From Geobacteraceae bacterium (GTDB lineage: Bacteria > Desulfobacterota > Desulfuromonadia > Geobacterales > Geobacteraceae), in contig WSYB01000005.1 in assembly GCA_009773645.1 (NCBI GenBank), forward strand, positions 40,521-104,520: a stretch of 64,000 nt of DNA, given 5' to 3'. Below, piece by piece: positions 1 through 9,201 of the stretch (positions are counted from its first letter, which is position 1; each line of letters starts with the position of its first letter). The notes beneath the pieces were generated by a model that made no database searches, was not told where the DNA came from, and was given only the letters and a program-made list of their open reading frames with translations. The position numbers and the translations under genes were made by a program.

Positions 1-738
1 GACAGCCGAAAAATGGATGTCCATGCTGCGCTCAGGGATGCCGTCGCCCTGGTGGCATTTCACAAGAGCGTGAAGAAGAGGCTCGCGGAACATTTTCCCA
101 CCATGGCGGCCAAGACCACGATCATTCCCCAGGGGGTGGAGCTGCCGGGAGAGGATTGCTCGGGGCTCGGGGGATTTCCCTTTCCTGCCGGGAAGTTCAC
201 GTTTCTCCTGCCCGCAGGGTTGCGGCCGATTAAGAACGTCCTGTTCCCATTGGCTCCTTTGGCCGAGCTATACGCAAGAGAGCCGAGTCTCCGATTCATC
301 CTTGCCGGACCGTTGCTTGACGCCCGTTATGCCGCAGAGGTGATGGAACGGTTGGAGCGCTATCCGTTTGCCCACTATCTTGGGGGGATAGGGCACGATG
401 CCATCGGCTGCCTCTTCAGGAAGGCCGACGCGGTGCTCAACACCTCGCTCTTCGAGGGGGGGATGGCCAACAGCGTGTTGGAGGCGCTGGCCTTTGGAAA
501 GCCGGTCCTGGCGAACGACATCGAAGGGAACCGCTCCCTTGTCAAGGATGGTGTTACGGGGCTGTTGTACCGGAGCGAGGACGATTTCCGGGAAAAGGCG
601 TGGCGGCTGCTGGCTGACGGAAAGCTCAGGGAAAAGCTCGGCGAGCGCGGTCGGCGGTTCGTCCTGAAGAATTTCCCGCCTGAGCGGGAGGCGGAGGCGT
701 ATGTGAGGCTGTATGAGGCGGTGAGGAGTGAGGAGTGA
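1..738 (+). CDS. Glycosyltransferase family 4/1-like, C-terminal part (5' end outside window)
   Basis: The frame is open to the first base of the window, so the gene starts upstream. The visible part, about 245 residues, is the C-terminal nucleotide-sugar-binding half of a GT-B glycosyltransferase. It shows a donor-site stretch with TSLFEGGMANSVLEALAFGKPVLA, in which the E-x7-E pattern contacts the sugar nucleotide, and the N-D-I-E-G-N loop that follows. It probably transfers a sugar to a lipid or polysaccharide acceptor at the inner membrane; the acceptor cannot be inferred. The last residues (VRSEE) are encoded by a 7-bp tandem repeat that continues past the stop codon, so the C-terminus was probably reshaped by repeat growth. 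Confidence 0.8.
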   Translation, partial: DSRKMDVHAALRDAVALVAFHKSVKKRLAEHFPTMAAKTTIIPQGVELPGEDCSGLGGFPFPAGKFTFLLPAGLRPIKNVLFPLAPLAELYAREPSLRFILAGPLLDARYAAEVMERLERYPFAHYLGGIGHDAIGCLFRKADAVLNTSLFEGGMANSVLEALAFGKPVLANDIEGNRSLVKDGVTGLLYRSEDDFREKAWRLLADGKLREKLGERGRRFVLKNFPPEREAEAYVRLYEAVRSEE

Positions 739-795
739 GGAGTGAGGAGTGAGGAGTCTGTGCCCCGTTCCCCGGTCCCTAGTCCCCGGTCCCGA
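721..795. repeat. 7-bp-period array between glycosyltransferase and metX
   Basis: Five tandem copies of GAGGAGT are followed at once by C-rich heptamers (CCCCGTT, CCCCGGT, CCCTAGT, CCCCGGT). The array covers the stop codons of both convergent flanking genes: it encodes VRSEE-stop on the plus strand and IGTGD-stop of metX on the minus strand. It belongs to a dispersed family of 7-bp-period arrays in this window. Confidence 0.8.
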
Positions 796-1888
796 TTTTC
801 TCCAGAAATGCCCGCACCATCGGCGCAAACGTCTCATGTTCCAGGAGGAAGGCGTCGTGACCGTAGGAGGACTCGATCAGGTGGTACTCCACCGGCTTTC
901 CCAGCGCTTCCAGCGCCTGCACCATCTCCTCGGTCTGGTAGGGGGGATAGAGCCAGTCGGAGGTGAAGGCGAAGAACTGGATAGGGGCCGTAACCGGCTC
1001 GAATGCCTCCTGCAATGATTCACACCCCCACGCCACATCGTAGAGGTCCAACGCCTTGGCCAGATAGAGGAAGGAGTTGGTGTCGAAGCGGTCCACGAAG
1101 TTGTAACCGTTGTAGAAGAGGTAGCGTTCCACCTCGAACTGGCCGAAGAAGTCGAACAGACCGTCCTTGGCGGAAAAGCGGCGGCCAAACTTGGCGGTCA
1201 TGGAGTCGTCGGAGAGGAAGGTGATGTGGCCGATGCCGCGGGCCAGCGCCAGGCCGTCCTTGGGGTTTTTCCGGTATTCCCCCTTTTTCCAGGAGGGGTC
1301 GTTGAAGATGGCCCAGCGCGCCACCGCGTTCAGACTTATTGCCTGGGCCGAAGGCCTTGGCGATGTGGCGAGCACCACGGCCGAGGCGACCCTGTCCGGG
1401 AACTGGGTCGCCCATTCCAGCGCCTGCATCCCTCCCATGCTCCCCCCCAGGACGGTCAGCAGTTTATCGATTCCCAGGTGGTCCATAAGGAGTTTTTGCG
1501 CCCGAACCATGTCCCGCACCGTGATGACCGGAAACGACAGGTTGTACCTCTTGCCGGTCTTGGGGTTGATCGAGGCGGGACCGGTGGAGCCGTAGCAGGA
1601 GCCGATCACGTTGGAGCAGATGACGAAGTGTCTGTCGGTATCCAGGAGCCGGCCGGGGCCGATGATGGCGTCCCACCATCCCGGCTTCTGTTCATCTTCG
1701 CTGTACTTCCCCGCCAGATGGGCGTTTCCGGTCCAGGCATGGGTTACCAGGATGGCGTTGGAACGCTTTTCATCCAGCTTGCCGTAAGTCTCATAGACAA
1801 GTGTAACGGGACCGAGAATACGGCCGCTCTCCAGGCGGAGATCGGTGTCGAAGGTGACGGATTTTTCTTCAACGATGCCAGCGTACAT
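779..1888 (-). CDS. metX: Homoserine O-acetyltransferase MetX
   Basis: Acyl-CoA-dependent acylation of L-homoserine, the first committed step of methionine synthesis; cytoplasmic alpha/beta-hydrolase-fold enzyme. At 369 residues it has the usual family length. The nucleophile elbow GGSMGGMQ puts the catalytic Ser near residue 150. The Asp (SDWLYPP) is near 311 and the His (SYGHD) near 344, completing the triad. The upstream leader contains a SAM-I riboswitch and an intrinsic terminator, so transcription should fall when S-adenosylmethionine is plentiful. The last five residues are encoded by a heptanucleotide repeat array. Acetyl versus succinyl donor specificity is not settled by sequence reading alone, but the metX type normally uses acetyl-CoA. 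Confidence 0.94.
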   Translation of the reverse strand: MYAGIVEEKSVTFDTDLRLESGRILGPVTLVYETYGKLDEKRSNAILVTHAWTGNAHLAGKYSEDEQKPGWWDAIIGPGRLLDTDRHFVICSNVIGSCYGSTGPASINPKTGKRYNLSFPVITVRDMVRAQKLLMDHLGIDKLLTVLGGSMGGMQALEWATQFPDRVASAVVLATSPRPSAQAISLNAVARWAIFNDPSWKKGEYRKNPKDGLALARGIGHITFLSDDSMTAKFGRRFSAKDGLFDFFGQFEVERYLFYNGYNFVDRFDTNSFLYLAKALDLYDVAWGCESLQEAFEPVTAPIQFFAFTSDWLYPPYQTEEMVQALEALGKPVEYHLIESSYGHDAFLLEHETFAPMVRAFLEKIGTGD

Positions 1889-1924
1889 TGAAATACCAGG
1901 TTAAGGTTCAGGTTAAGAGAAAGG

Positions 1925-1960
1925 AAAAGCCCCTTCTCGTTTGATGAGAAGGGGCTTTCG
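1925..1960 (-). terminator. Riboswitch-controlled intrinsic terminator before metX
   Basis: An 11-bp perfect stem (AGCCCCTTCTC with GAGAAGGGGCT) is followed on the minus strand by TTTTCC. It lies between the SAM-I aptamer and the metX start, where an attenuator terminator is expected. Confidence 0.85.
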
Positions 1961-1983
1961 ACATGCTGCTATGGCTAAAGCAC

Positions 1984-2092
1984 CTTTCTCATCTATGCCT
2001 TACGGCAGGATTTAGCACCTGACGTTTGCCGAAGGCAAACCGGTTGCTGTGGTTTCGCAGGGCCTTTCCCTCCACCACTCTTGATAAGAAAG
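1984..2092 (-). promoter_or_regulatory. SAM-I (S-box) riboswitch
   Basis: On the minus strand the S-box core is nearly complete: CTTATCAAGAG, then GGTGGAGGGA, GGCCCTGCGAAACC, CAGCAACC, a hairpin with a TTCG loop, and GGTGCTAAATCCTGC. P1 closes by pairing CTTTCTTATC (2083-2092) with GATGAGAAAG (1984-1993), including one G-U pair. It lies upstream of metX and is followed by a terminator. In the family, SAM binding stabilises P1 and favours termination. Confidence 0.95.
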
Positions 2093-2168
2093 CTATCTAT
2101 TCGGTTTTCATGAAGAATACGGGAGGAAGATAATTTTGTCAACGGAAATGTTGGCCGGGTGTTCGACG

Positions 2169-2204
2169 CAGAAAAGGCCGCTCCGTCCGAAGCGGCCTTT
2201 TCTG
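2169..2204 (-). terminator. Bidirectional terminator downstream of sucD
   Basis: A 14-bp inverted repeat, CAGAAAAGGCCGCT with AGCGGCCTTTTCTG, lies 23 bases past the sucD stop. The A-tract and T-tract are inside the arms, so it can work on either strand. Confidence 0.8.
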
Positions 2205-2226
2205 CTGCCATCTGAAACCGAAGCGG

Positions 2227-3117
2227 TTACTTCTTTTTCTTTGGCGAATGGTTCATCGCCTCTACCATGGCATCCCCCATCTTGGTGGGGCTCATGGCAA
2301 CGGTGACGCCGCACTCCTGCAAGGTGCGGATCTTATCCTCCGCCTTCCCCTTGCCTCCGGTGATAATAGCGCCTGCATGCCCCATCCGTTTCCCCGGGGG
2401 GGCGGTCACGCCAGCGATGAATGCGCCGACCGGCTTCTTCATGTTATCACGGATCCAGAACGCAGCTTCTTCCTCGGCGCCGCCGCCGATTTCGCCGATC
2501 ATGAAGACCCCTTCCGTCTCCGGATCTTCGTTGAACAGTTTGAGGACATCAATGAACTTCATGCCGATGATGGGGTCTCCACCGATCCCCACACAGGTGG
2601 ACTGGCCGAGTTCCATGTCGGTGAGCTGCTTGACCGCTTCGTAGGTCAGGGTGCCGCTCCTGGAGACCACGCCAATTTTCCCCTTCCTGTGGATGTGGCC
2701 GGGCATGATACCGACCTTGCACTCATCCGGGGTGATCACGCCGGGGCAGTTGGGCCCGACCAGGCGCATCTTCTTACCCTCAAGGACGCGCCGGGCCAAT
2801 ACCATGTCGCGAACAGGTATCCCCTCGGTAATGCAGACCGCCAGCGCAATTCCGGCGTCGGCCGCTTCGAGGATGGCGTCGGCTGCTGCGGGAGGGGGGA
2901 CAAAGATCATGGAGACGTTGGCCTTCGTGTAGTGGACCGCTTCCTCCACCGAGTTAAAGACCGGAATCCCCTCAATGTGGATGCCCCCCTTACCCGGCGT
3001 TACCCCTGCCACGACTTTGCTGCCGTAATCCCGGCACTGCTGGGTGTGGAACAGACCGCTTCTGCCGGTTATCCCCTGCACAACTATTTTGGAATCTTTA
3101 TTCAAAAGGATAGACAT
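2227..3117 (-). CDS. sucD: Succinate-CoA ligase, alpha subunit
   Basis: Converts succinyl-CoA, ADP (or GDP) and phosphate to succinate, CoA and NTP in the TCA cycle, as a heteromer with SucC. The 296-residue length is typical. The N-terminal CoA-binding Rossmann part contains [11 protein letters not shown], and [12 protein letters not shown] near residue 245 carries the phosphorylated active-site His. The C-terminus ends in a Lys-rich tail (SPKKKK). It lies 66 bases after sucC, and a bidirectional terminator follows the stop. Geobacter relatives also use a succinyl-CoA:acetate CoA-transferase for this step; one is encoded at 39113-40699. Confidence 0.96.
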   Translation of the reverse strand: MSILLNKDSKIVVQGITGRSGLFHTQQCRDYGSKVVAGVTPGKGGIHIEGIPVFNSVEEAVHYTKANVSMIFVPPPAAADAILEAADAGIALAVCITEGIPVRDMVLARRVLEGKKMRLVGPNCPGVITPDECKVGIMPGHIHRKGKIGVVSRSGTLTYEAVKQLTDMELGQSTCVGIGGDPIIGMKFIDVLKLFNEDPETEGVFMIGEIGGGAEEEAAFWIRDNMKKPVGAFIAGVTAPPGKRMGHAGAIITGGKGKAEDKIRTLQECGVTVAMSPTKMGDAMVEAMNHSPKKKK

Positions 3118-3183
3118 TGTGCTTTCTCCATTTCTATTAAAAATATTTTGGGGCGCAATTCATTGCGCCCAGGGAGTGATGAA

Positions 3184-4350
3184 TCAAGCCCCTGCCCCGA
3201 GCATCTGCACGATGCGCGCGGCGCCGTCTCCCAGGTTGTCGCCGATCTGGACATTGAGCCCCGACTCCAGAAGAAGCTTTTTCCCCTCTTCCACCTTGCT
3301 GCCGTCCATTCTCACCACAATGGGGAGCGCGCAGTGCACCTCCGAAGCGGCCTCGATGATCCCCTGGGCGATGACGTCGCAGCGCATGATACCGCCGAAA
3401 ATATTGACGAATACCCCCTTGACGTCGCTGTCCTGGAGGATGATCTTGAACGCTTCCGCCACCTTCTCCCGGGTAGCCCCGCCTCCCACATCGAGGAAGT
3501 TGGCAGGCTCGCCCCCGAATTCCTTGAGTACATCGAGGGTGGCCATGGCCAGACCGGCACCGTTGACCATGCAGCCGATGTTCCCCTGCAGCTTGATGTA
3601 GGAGAGGTCGTACTTGCCGGCGTTGATCTCCAGGGTGTCCAATTGTGAGTAGTCGAGCATGTCGGGGTATTCCCGGTGGCGGAACATGGCATTGTCGTCG
3701 AAGTTGATCTTGGCGTCCATGGCCATGAGCCATCCCGTCTTGGTCACCACCAGCGGGTTGATCTCCACCAGGAAGCAGTCCTTTTCAAGGCAGCAGCGGT
3801 AGAGGTTGAGGATCAGTTCGACGCAGTCCTCGCAGACGCTCCCCTGAAGCCCGAGGGCAAGGGCGATCTTGCGCGCCTGGTAGGGGCGAAGGCCGGTGAA
3901 CGGATCGATGGTCAGCATGTGAATCTTCTCCGGCGTTTTTGCAGCCACCTCCTCGATCTCGACCCCACCTTCTGCTGACGCAATCAGGCAGTAACGGGAA
4001 CTTTCCCGGTCAAGGGTGATGGAGAGGTAGAATTCACGGGCGATCTCCACCGCCTCCTCCACGAGTATCCTCCGCACCCGGAGCCCCTCGGGGCCGGTCT
4101 GGGGTGTGACAAGTTTTCTGGTGAAAAGGTCCTTTCCCAGTTCCTGTGCCTGCTCCGGGTGATGGACCAGTTTGACGCCGCCCGCCTTGCCCCTGCCGCC
4201 GGCGTAAATCTGCGCCTTCACCACGCAGCGTCCACCCATCTCCTTGGCGGCCCGCTCCACCTGGTCTGAGGTAAGCGCCACCCGCCCGCGCGGCACGGGT
4301 ATGCCGAACGAATTCAGTATCTCCTTTGCCTGGTACTCATGGATGTTCAT
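3184..4350 (-). CDS. sucC: Succinate-CoA ligase, beta subunit
   Basis: ATP-grasp subunit that binds nucleotide and, with SucD, makes succinate and NTP from succinyl-CoA. The 388 residues match the family length. Visible landmarks are the N-terminal MNIHEYQAKEIL, the Gly-rich YAGGRGKAGGVK nucleotide loop near residue 50, the metal-site region VEINPLVVT and the C-terminal GGIMRCD phosphohistidine-contacting stretch. A clear GGGGAG ribosome-binding site precedes the ATG. It is the first gene of the sucCD pair and probably co-transcribed with sucD. Confidence 0.96.
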   Translation of the reverse strand: MNIHEYQAKEILNSFGIPVPRGRVALTSDQVERAAKEMGGRCVVKAQIYAGGRGKAGGVKLVHHPEQAQELGKDLFTRKLVTPQTGPEGLRVRRILVEEAVEIAREFYLSITLDRESSRYCLIASAEGGVEIEEVAAKTPEKIHMLTIDPFTGLRPYQARKIALALGLQGSVCEDCVELILNLYRCCLEKDCFLVEINPLVVTKTGWLMAMDAKINFDDNAMFRHREYPDMLDYSQLDTLEINAGKYDLSYIKLQGNIGCMVNGAGLAMATLDVLKEFGGEPANFLDVGGGATREKVAEAFKIILQDSDVKGVFVNIFGGIMRCDVIAQGIIEAASEVHCALPIVVRMDGSKVEEGKKLLLESGLNVQIGDNLGDGAARIVQMLGAGA

Positions 4351-4564
4351 AAACTGCTCCCCTTTTTACTGAAAATAAATTTTTTTACTTATATCATAAT
4401 GGTCTTGGAACGCAAGCTAAAATCACGTTCTATCCTTCCATCTTTTGTAATTGCCCCTGCACAAAGTTTTCCTGAATCACCGATAAATCCCTGTGGTTTG
4501 CACAGTTAATATTGTATATCGGTTTTACATTTCGATGCTTGAATTAAAACTGGTGGCTGGAAGG

Positions 4565-4637
4565 AACGAGGATCGGGGCTCGAGGTCCGAGGACTACCAC
4601 AACCTCGCACCTCGTACCTCGGACCTCGAGCTTTTTT
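4565..4637. repeat. 7-bp-period CGAGG array forming a 15-bp hairpin with T-tract
   Basis: Heptamers of the CGAGGNN type (4567-4592) and their complements (4597-4631) form a perfect 15-bp stem, GCTCGAGGTCCGAGG with CCTCGGACCTCGAGC, followed by six T on the plus strand. On the plus strand it looks like an intrinsic terminator and would stop transcripts running antisense into the E2 gene, whose minus-strand stop lies at 4637-4639. On the minus strand it lacks a U-tract. Confidence 0.75.
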
Positions 4638-5800
4638 CAGGTGCTTTCAATGAAGATGAGCGCCGGGTCTTCCAGATACTCCGCGACCTTGGCCAGGAAC
4701 CGGGTCGCGTAGACACCGTCCGTTACCCGGTGGTCGAAGGTGAGGGATAGGGGGAGGATCTTTCTGATGGCGATCTGACCGTCTTTCACCCATGGTTTGG
4801 CAGTGATCCGCCCGCACCCCAGGATGGCGACGTCGGGGAAGTTGATGATGGGGGTGGTGTAGGTACCGCCGAAATGGCCGCAATCGGTGATGGTAAAGGT
4901 ACTTCCCTTCATTTCCTCCAGGGTGATTTTCCGCTCCCGTGCCCTTTGTCCCAGGCGCTCGATCTCAGCAGCGAGCTCCAGAATGCTCTTTTTAGCCACA
5001 TCCTTCACCACCGGCACCATGAGTCCGTCGGGGGTGTCAACCGCAATGCCGATGTTGCAGTACTTCTTGACGATGATTTCTTCCCGCGCGTCATCCACGG
5101 AAGCGTTGAGGAGCGGGTGCGCCGCCAGGGCATGCTGTACCGCCTTGATAAAGAAGGGGAAAAAGGTGAGGTGGATACCCTTCTCCTTCAGGGCCTTTCG
5201 CTCCCGCTCCCGCAGCTCCCACAGTTCGCTGATGTCCGCTTCTTCCATGCCGGTGACAAAGGCGGTTGTTCGTTGCGAGACAACGAGGTTGCGGGCGATG
5301 GTCCTGCGCACCCCCCGGAGCGGGATTCTCTCCACATCACCGTACTTGTCCCCGGCAGGCTGGGCCATGGCGGTCGCCTTGTTGACATCCTCCGGGGTTA
5401 TGCTCCCGCGGGGGCCGGTTCCGGTCACCCCTTCCAGCCGCACCCCGAGCTCCCGCGCCAGTTTCCGCACCGCCGGAGTGGCGAGGATTTCCCTTTCTTC
5501 CTCTGCTTCGGGGAGGACCCCCACGACGGAGACCGATGCGGGGCGTTCCGCCACCGTCTCCCCTGCTTCGGCGATGGTCATGAGCACTTCCCCGACTTTT
5601 ACCGTCTCCCCATCTCTTTTGGCGATCCTCGCCACCGTTCCTCTCCGGGGGGAAGGGACTTCGACCACGGCCTTGTCCGTTTCGATCTCCACCACCGACT
5701 GGTGTTCGAGAACGGCATCTCCTTCATGGACGAGCCATTTGCGGACCTCTCCTTCCGTTATCCCTTCGCCCAGATCGGGGAGCACAAAGTCAAAAGGCAT
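4637..5800 (-). CDS. 2-oxoacid dehydrogenase E2 (dihydrolipoyl acyltransferase)
   Basis: Core acyltransferase of a pyruvate or branched-chain 2-oxoacid dehydrogenase complex. 387 residues: one N-terminal lipoyl domain (lipoyl Lys in VEIETDKAVVEV near residue 43), a peripheral-subunit-binding domain (TPAVRKLARELGV...GTGPRGSITPEDV, about 128-165) and the C-terminal catalytic domain ending in SLTFDHRVTDG, which carries the catalytic His and Asp. The frame stays open upstream, but the start at 5800 has an AGGAG site and begins exactly at the lipoyl domain (MPFDFVLPDLGEG). Seventeen bases separate it from the E1 beta gene. No E3 gene is visible here. Substrate preference is uncertain. Confidence 0.93.
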   Translation of the reverse strand: MPFDFVLPDLGEGITEGEVRKWLVHEGDAVLEHQSVVEIETDKAVVEVPSPRRGTVARIAKRDGETVKVGEVLMTIAEAGETVAERPASVSVVGVLPEAEEEREILATPAVRKLARELGVRLEGVTGTGPRGSITPEDVNKATAMAQPAGDKYGDVERIPLRGVRRTIARNLVVSQRTTAFVTGMEEADISELWELRERERKALKEKGIHLTFFPFFIKAVQHALAAHPLLNASVDDAREEIIVKKYCNIGIAVDTPDGLMVPVVKDVAKKSILELAAEIERLGQRARERKITLEEMKGSTFTITDCGHFGGTYTTPIINFPDVAILGCGRITAKPWVKDGQIAIRKILPLSLTFDHRVTDGVYATRFLAKVAEYLEDPALIFIEST

Positions 5801-5817
5801 TAAACACTCCTTAGTCG

Positions 5818-6780
5818 TCAGTATTTCAGAATTTCGTCCAGCGCCTTGCGGACCCGCTCCACTGAAGGGAGGTAGTGGTCGATGAGCCTGGCCAGGGTGA
5901 CCGGCACATCGCTGCCGGTCACCCGGAGAATCGGTCCCTTCAGGTGGAGCATCGCCTCTTCGGCGATGGATGCGGCAAGCTCCGCCCCGAATCCGCACGT
6001 CTTGGGCGCCTCGTGAACGATGACCGCCCGGCCGGTCTTTTTTACCGAAGCATACATGGTCTCTTCGTCAAAAGGGGAAAGGGTCATGGGATCGATCACC
6101 TCCGCATCGTACCCTTCCACCGCCTGCAACACCCGGTGCAGCATGCTCCCCCAGGCGATCACCGTCACCCCGCTCCCCTCCCGGACGATCCGCGCCTGAC
6201 CCAGCGCGACGGTATATTCCCCTTCGGGGACCTCCTCTTTGACGAGGCGGTACAGGCGCGTCGGTTCAAGGAAAATAACCGGGTCCGGGTCTCTGATTGC
6301 CGACACCAGCAGCCCCTTGGCGTGATAGGGGGTGGCCGGGACCACTACTTTCACCCCGGGCATGTGGCAGAAGAAGGCCTCGGTGCTCTCCTCGTGGAGT
6401 TCGGGGGCCTTGATCCCCCCGCCGTAAGGAGTTCGGACCACCAGGGGACAGGAGTACCTCCCCCGCGAACGGTTGCGGATCCGTGCAGCATGGGTGAATA
6501 TCTGATCGAAGGCGGGGTAGATGAACCCCATGAACTGGATTTCCGCCACCGGCCGCAGACCGTAGGCGGCCATGCCGATTGCTGCCCCCACAATGGCCGA
6601 TTCGGCCAGGGGGGTGTCGATTACCCGCTCGGGGCCGAATAGTTCCAACAGCCCTTCGCTGATCCGGAACACCCCGCCGTCCTTCCCCACATCCTCGCCG
6701 AGGAGGATGACGCGGTCATCCCGGTTCATTTCCTCGCGCAGGGCGAGGTTTATCGCCTGGACCATGTTCAGAACCGGCAT
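5818..6780 (-). CDS. 2-oxoacid dehydrogenase E1 beta subunit
   Basis: Transketolase-type beta subunit (320 residues) of a thiamine-diphosphate-dependent alpha2beta2 E1, which decarboxylates a 2-oxoacid and reductively acylates the E2 lipoyl group. The N-terminus has LGEDVGKDGGVFR, with the Glu that activates ThDP. The middle has the FMGFIYPAFDQIFTHAAR stretch typical of PdhB/BkdA2 subunits, and the C-terminal transketolase domain ends near GSDVPVTLA. It starts one base after the E1 alpha stop, so the two are translationally coupled. The heterodimeric E1 could serve pyruvate, branched-chain oxoacids or acetoin; sequence reading does not decide. Confidence 0.93.
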   Translation of the reverse strand: MPVLNMVQAINLALREEMNRDDRVILLGEDVGKDGGVFRISEGLLELFGPERVIDTPLAESAIVGAAIGMAAYGLRPVAEIQFMGFIYPAFDQIFTHAARIRNRSRGRYSCPLVVRTPYGGGIKAPELHEESTEAFFCHMPGVKVVVPATPYHAKGLLVSAIRDPDPVIFLEPTRLYRLVKEEVPEGEYTVALGQARIVREGSGVTVIAWGSMLHRVLQAVEGYDAEVIDPMTLSPFDEETMYASVKKTGRAVIVHEAPKTCGFGAELAASIAEEAMLHLKGPILRVTGSDVPVTLARLIDHYLPSVERVRKALDEILKY

Positions 6781-6781
6781 C

Positions 6782-7837
6782 TTACATATCCTTCATCTGT
6801 TTCTGCTGTCTGGGTGTAGGCTCTGCAAAGGTATAGTCAAACATCTCCTGCGGCTGCGGAGGCTCGGTGGCTTCGGCAGCCGTAACGGCCTCGTCGATGA
6901 TGCTTTTGGCCCGGTCTTCCGTATCCTTTGCATACGCTTCGTTCCACAGCCCTTTGCGTTCCATGAAACGCGTGAGCCTCAGGATCGGGTCCTTGCCGCG
7001 CCATGCCTCGATGGTTTCCCTGGAACGGTAACGGGCGGCATCATCGGCAGTGGTGTGGTCCGCCATCCGGTAGGTGAGGCACTCGATAAAGGTCGGCCCG
7101 CCGCCGCTCCTCGCCTTTTCCAGGGCCGCCCTGGTGGCGAGATAAACGGCGAACACATCATTGCCGTCCACCCGCAACCCCTCGAAACCGTAACCTATTG
7201 CCTTCTGGGCCAGGGTCGCGGCTGCGGTCTGCCGTTCCACCGGTACCGAGATGGCCCACTGGTTGTTCTGACAGATGAACACCAGCGGGAGCTTGAAAAC
7301 CCCGGCCATGTTGAAGCCTTCGTGGAAATCGCCCTTCGAGGAGCCGCCGTCGCCGAAATAGCAAATCACTGCAATGTTGTCTCCCCTGTATTTGGCCGCC
7401 ATGGCGGCTCCTGCGGCATGGGGGATCTGGGTTCCCACGGAGATGCTGATGGGGAAGATGTTGAGTCCGTCAGGGGTTCTGTGCCCGCGCTCGTCGCCGG
7501 CCCAGTATTGAAAGAGGAGATGGATGGGATAGCCCAGTGTGATGTGCATCCCGTTTTCCCGGAAAGAGGGGAATATCCAGTCGTTCTCGGCAATGGCAAA
7601 GGCGCTCCCCACCTGGGCCGCCTCCTGCCCGAGGATGGAGGGGTAGGTGCCGAGCCGTCCTTCCCGCTGGAGGGAGAGGGCCCGCTGGTCAAAGGTCCTG
7701 GAGAGTACCAGCAGCTCGTAGATGCGCCTGATTTCCTCATCGGAAAGTGCGGGCATGAGCGCTTCATCCACGTTTCCCGCTTCATCCAGGATACTGAGGC
7801 GCTCCACGCTGAATATTTCGATCACGTCCCGGGGCAT
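6782..7837 (-). CDS. 2-oxoacid dehydrogenase E1 alpha subunit
   Basis: ThDP-binding alpha subunit of the same E1, 351 residues. The ThDP motif is clear: GDGGSSKGDFHEGFN near residues 160-175, closing with NNQWAIS about 30 residues later. The phosphorylation-loop-like region YRMADHTTADD is also present. It is the first gene of the operon E1 alpha, E1 beta, E2. The ATG at 7837 has only a weak ribosome-binding site. Like its partners it is close to both PdhA and branched-chain (BkdA) types; adjacency to sucCD fits central carbon metabolism, but that is inference. Confidence 0.93.
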   Translation of the reverse strand: MPRDVIEIFSVERLSILDEAGNVDEALMPALSDEEIRRIYELLVLSRTFDQRALSLQREGRLGTYPSILGQEAAQVGSAFAIAENDWIFPSFRENGMHITLGYPIHLLFQYWAGDERGHRTPDGLNIFPISISVGTQIPHAAGAAMAAKYRGDNIAVICYFGDGGSSKGDFHEGFNMAGVFKLPLVFICQNNQWAISVPVERQTAAATLAQKAIGYGFEGLRVDGNDVFAVYLATRAALEKARSGGGPTFIECLTYRMADHTTADDAARYRSRETIEAWRGKDPILRLTRFMERKGLWNEAYAKDTEDRAKSIIDEAVTAAEATEPPQPQEMFDYTFAEPTPRQQKQMKDM

Positions 7838-8034
7838 AGCTAAAAGATAGCACGCCGGCGGGCACAGTCAATTGCCGGGAAGGAGAAACCGCATAAAAAC
7901 ATTGGGTTCTCTTTTCTTTTGTGAGTGAATATGGGAAAATATACAGGTCTTCCCCCTGTCCGGCCGGCGGCCGTGCGGATTGATGCGTGGGCGAAGGGGG
8001 ATGTTAAAACAGATTGGGGAGAAAGGAATAGTCA

Positions 8035-9171
8035 ATGGTCGGATTGCTTGTGATGCTGGAGCTTGCCGCGCTTCTCCTGGTGGCGTACCCTGTGATCGCC
8101 GATACCGGGCCGTACGGCGGCAAAGACGGCGCAGCCTTGGCTGTATCACAGGAGCGCGGGGCCGATGGTCCCCGACGTGGTCACGCCGGCGCCGCCGGGG
8201 AGGAGAGGACCGGGGAAAGGGAAAAGCGCTTCATCATCCGGACGCTCGATGACTTCAAGGGTTCGCTCTCCCTTGCAGAGGACGAGATACAGGAGCTCGA
8301 AAAGGAGATCGATGCCATTACCCTCCTCGAATCCCTTCAGCGGGAAAAGGATTTCACGAATTTCCTGGACTGGTACCATGGATATGCCGACTGGCTGAAG
8401 GATGTGATCGGCGATTTCGAAGATGATCTGGCGCTTTTCCCTGCCGGACCTTCTCGGGGTGAAGAACGGTGGATGGGGCGCTTTGGCGGCATGGTGAAGA
8501 AGCAGCATGCTCTTGCGAGAGAGCTGGAGAAACGGGTCAAGAGGTATGATGCGGAGGAAAAGCGGCTGGCAGGCATCATAGAGAGGCGGAGAGAGCTGCG
8601 GGAGCGGTTCGGTGAGCTGCATGACAGTCTGGCGCGGATCGAGGACCGTATCAGGGAGTCGCAGGGTTCATCCTCTGAACGCAGAGAAAACGAAAAAAAG
8701 GCGGAAAAGTTCCGGGCGGACATCAGGGTGGTGCAGAACGAGCTTTTATCTCTCCCCCTGGTGGACGAGGATATCCTGAAGCATTATGCGGTCCTTGTGG
8801 AGCGGGGGGAGGCTGAGATCGACTGGTTGTCGCTGAAGCGCGACGAGTACGAGGCGATGAGAGACGTTGCCGCAGTAGTCGGGCGCGATCCCCGGCGCGA
8901 CGCTTCTGCAATCGAGGCGGCGTATCGGCGGGTGGTGCGGGTGCTTGAGAGCGCGATCAACCGGCTTTTCCGCAAGATGGATGAGCTGGACCGGAAGCGC
9001 GCACGGGTCACGCCTGCCGGCTCTTTAAGAGAGGTGGAGCGCTCACGTGAGCTTGCGGGCTTCTACGAGCGGCTCCAGGGGAGGTACGACGGAGAGATCA
9101 GGCGACTCCGGGTGCTGATCGGCGCCTATGATGCGGAACTGGCCGAGGTGTTATCGGAGAGGGGACGGTAG
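8035..9171 (+). CDS. Secreted coiled-coil protein of unknown function
   Basis: A 378-residue protein with an N-terminal hydrophobic segment (MVGLLVMLELAALLLVAYP) that reads as a signal peptide or membrane anchor. A short low-complexity stretch follows, then about 300 residues rich in Glu, Arg, Lys and Leu with heptad spacing, consistent with long coiled coils (for example LSLAEDEIQELEKEIDAI, and IRESQGSSSERRENEKKAEK). No catalytic motif is recognised. A GAGAAAGGAA site precedes the ATG. It stands alone between the divergent dehydrogenase operon and the convergent efflux operon. A periplasmic structural or scaffold role is possible but unproven. Confidence 0.75.
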   Translation: MVGLLVMLELAALLLVAYPVIADTGPYGGKDGAALAVSQERGADGPRRGHAGAAGEERTGEREKRFIIRTLDDFKGSLSLAEDEIQELEKEIDAITLLESLQREKDFTNFLDWYHGYADWLKDVIGDFEDDLALFPAGPSRGEERWMGRFGGMVKKQHALARELEKRVKRYDAEEKRLAGIIERRRELRERFGELHDSLARIEDRIRESQGSSSERRENEKKAEKFRADIRVVQNELLSLPLVDEDILKHYAVLVERGEAEIDWLSLKRDEYEAMRDVAAVVGRDPRRDASAIEAAYRRVVRVLESAINRLFRKMDELDRKRARVTPAGSLREVERSRELAGFYERLQGRYDGEIRRLRVLIGAYDAELAEVLSERGR

Positions 9172-9201
9172 GAATTTTTTGATGTCCCAGGAAACCCGTC
9201 C

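Noticed and set aside
1993..2211. Short minus-strand frame upstream of metX
   Set aside because: It lies across the SAM-I riboswitch and the sucD terminator, so RNA structure explains the sequence.
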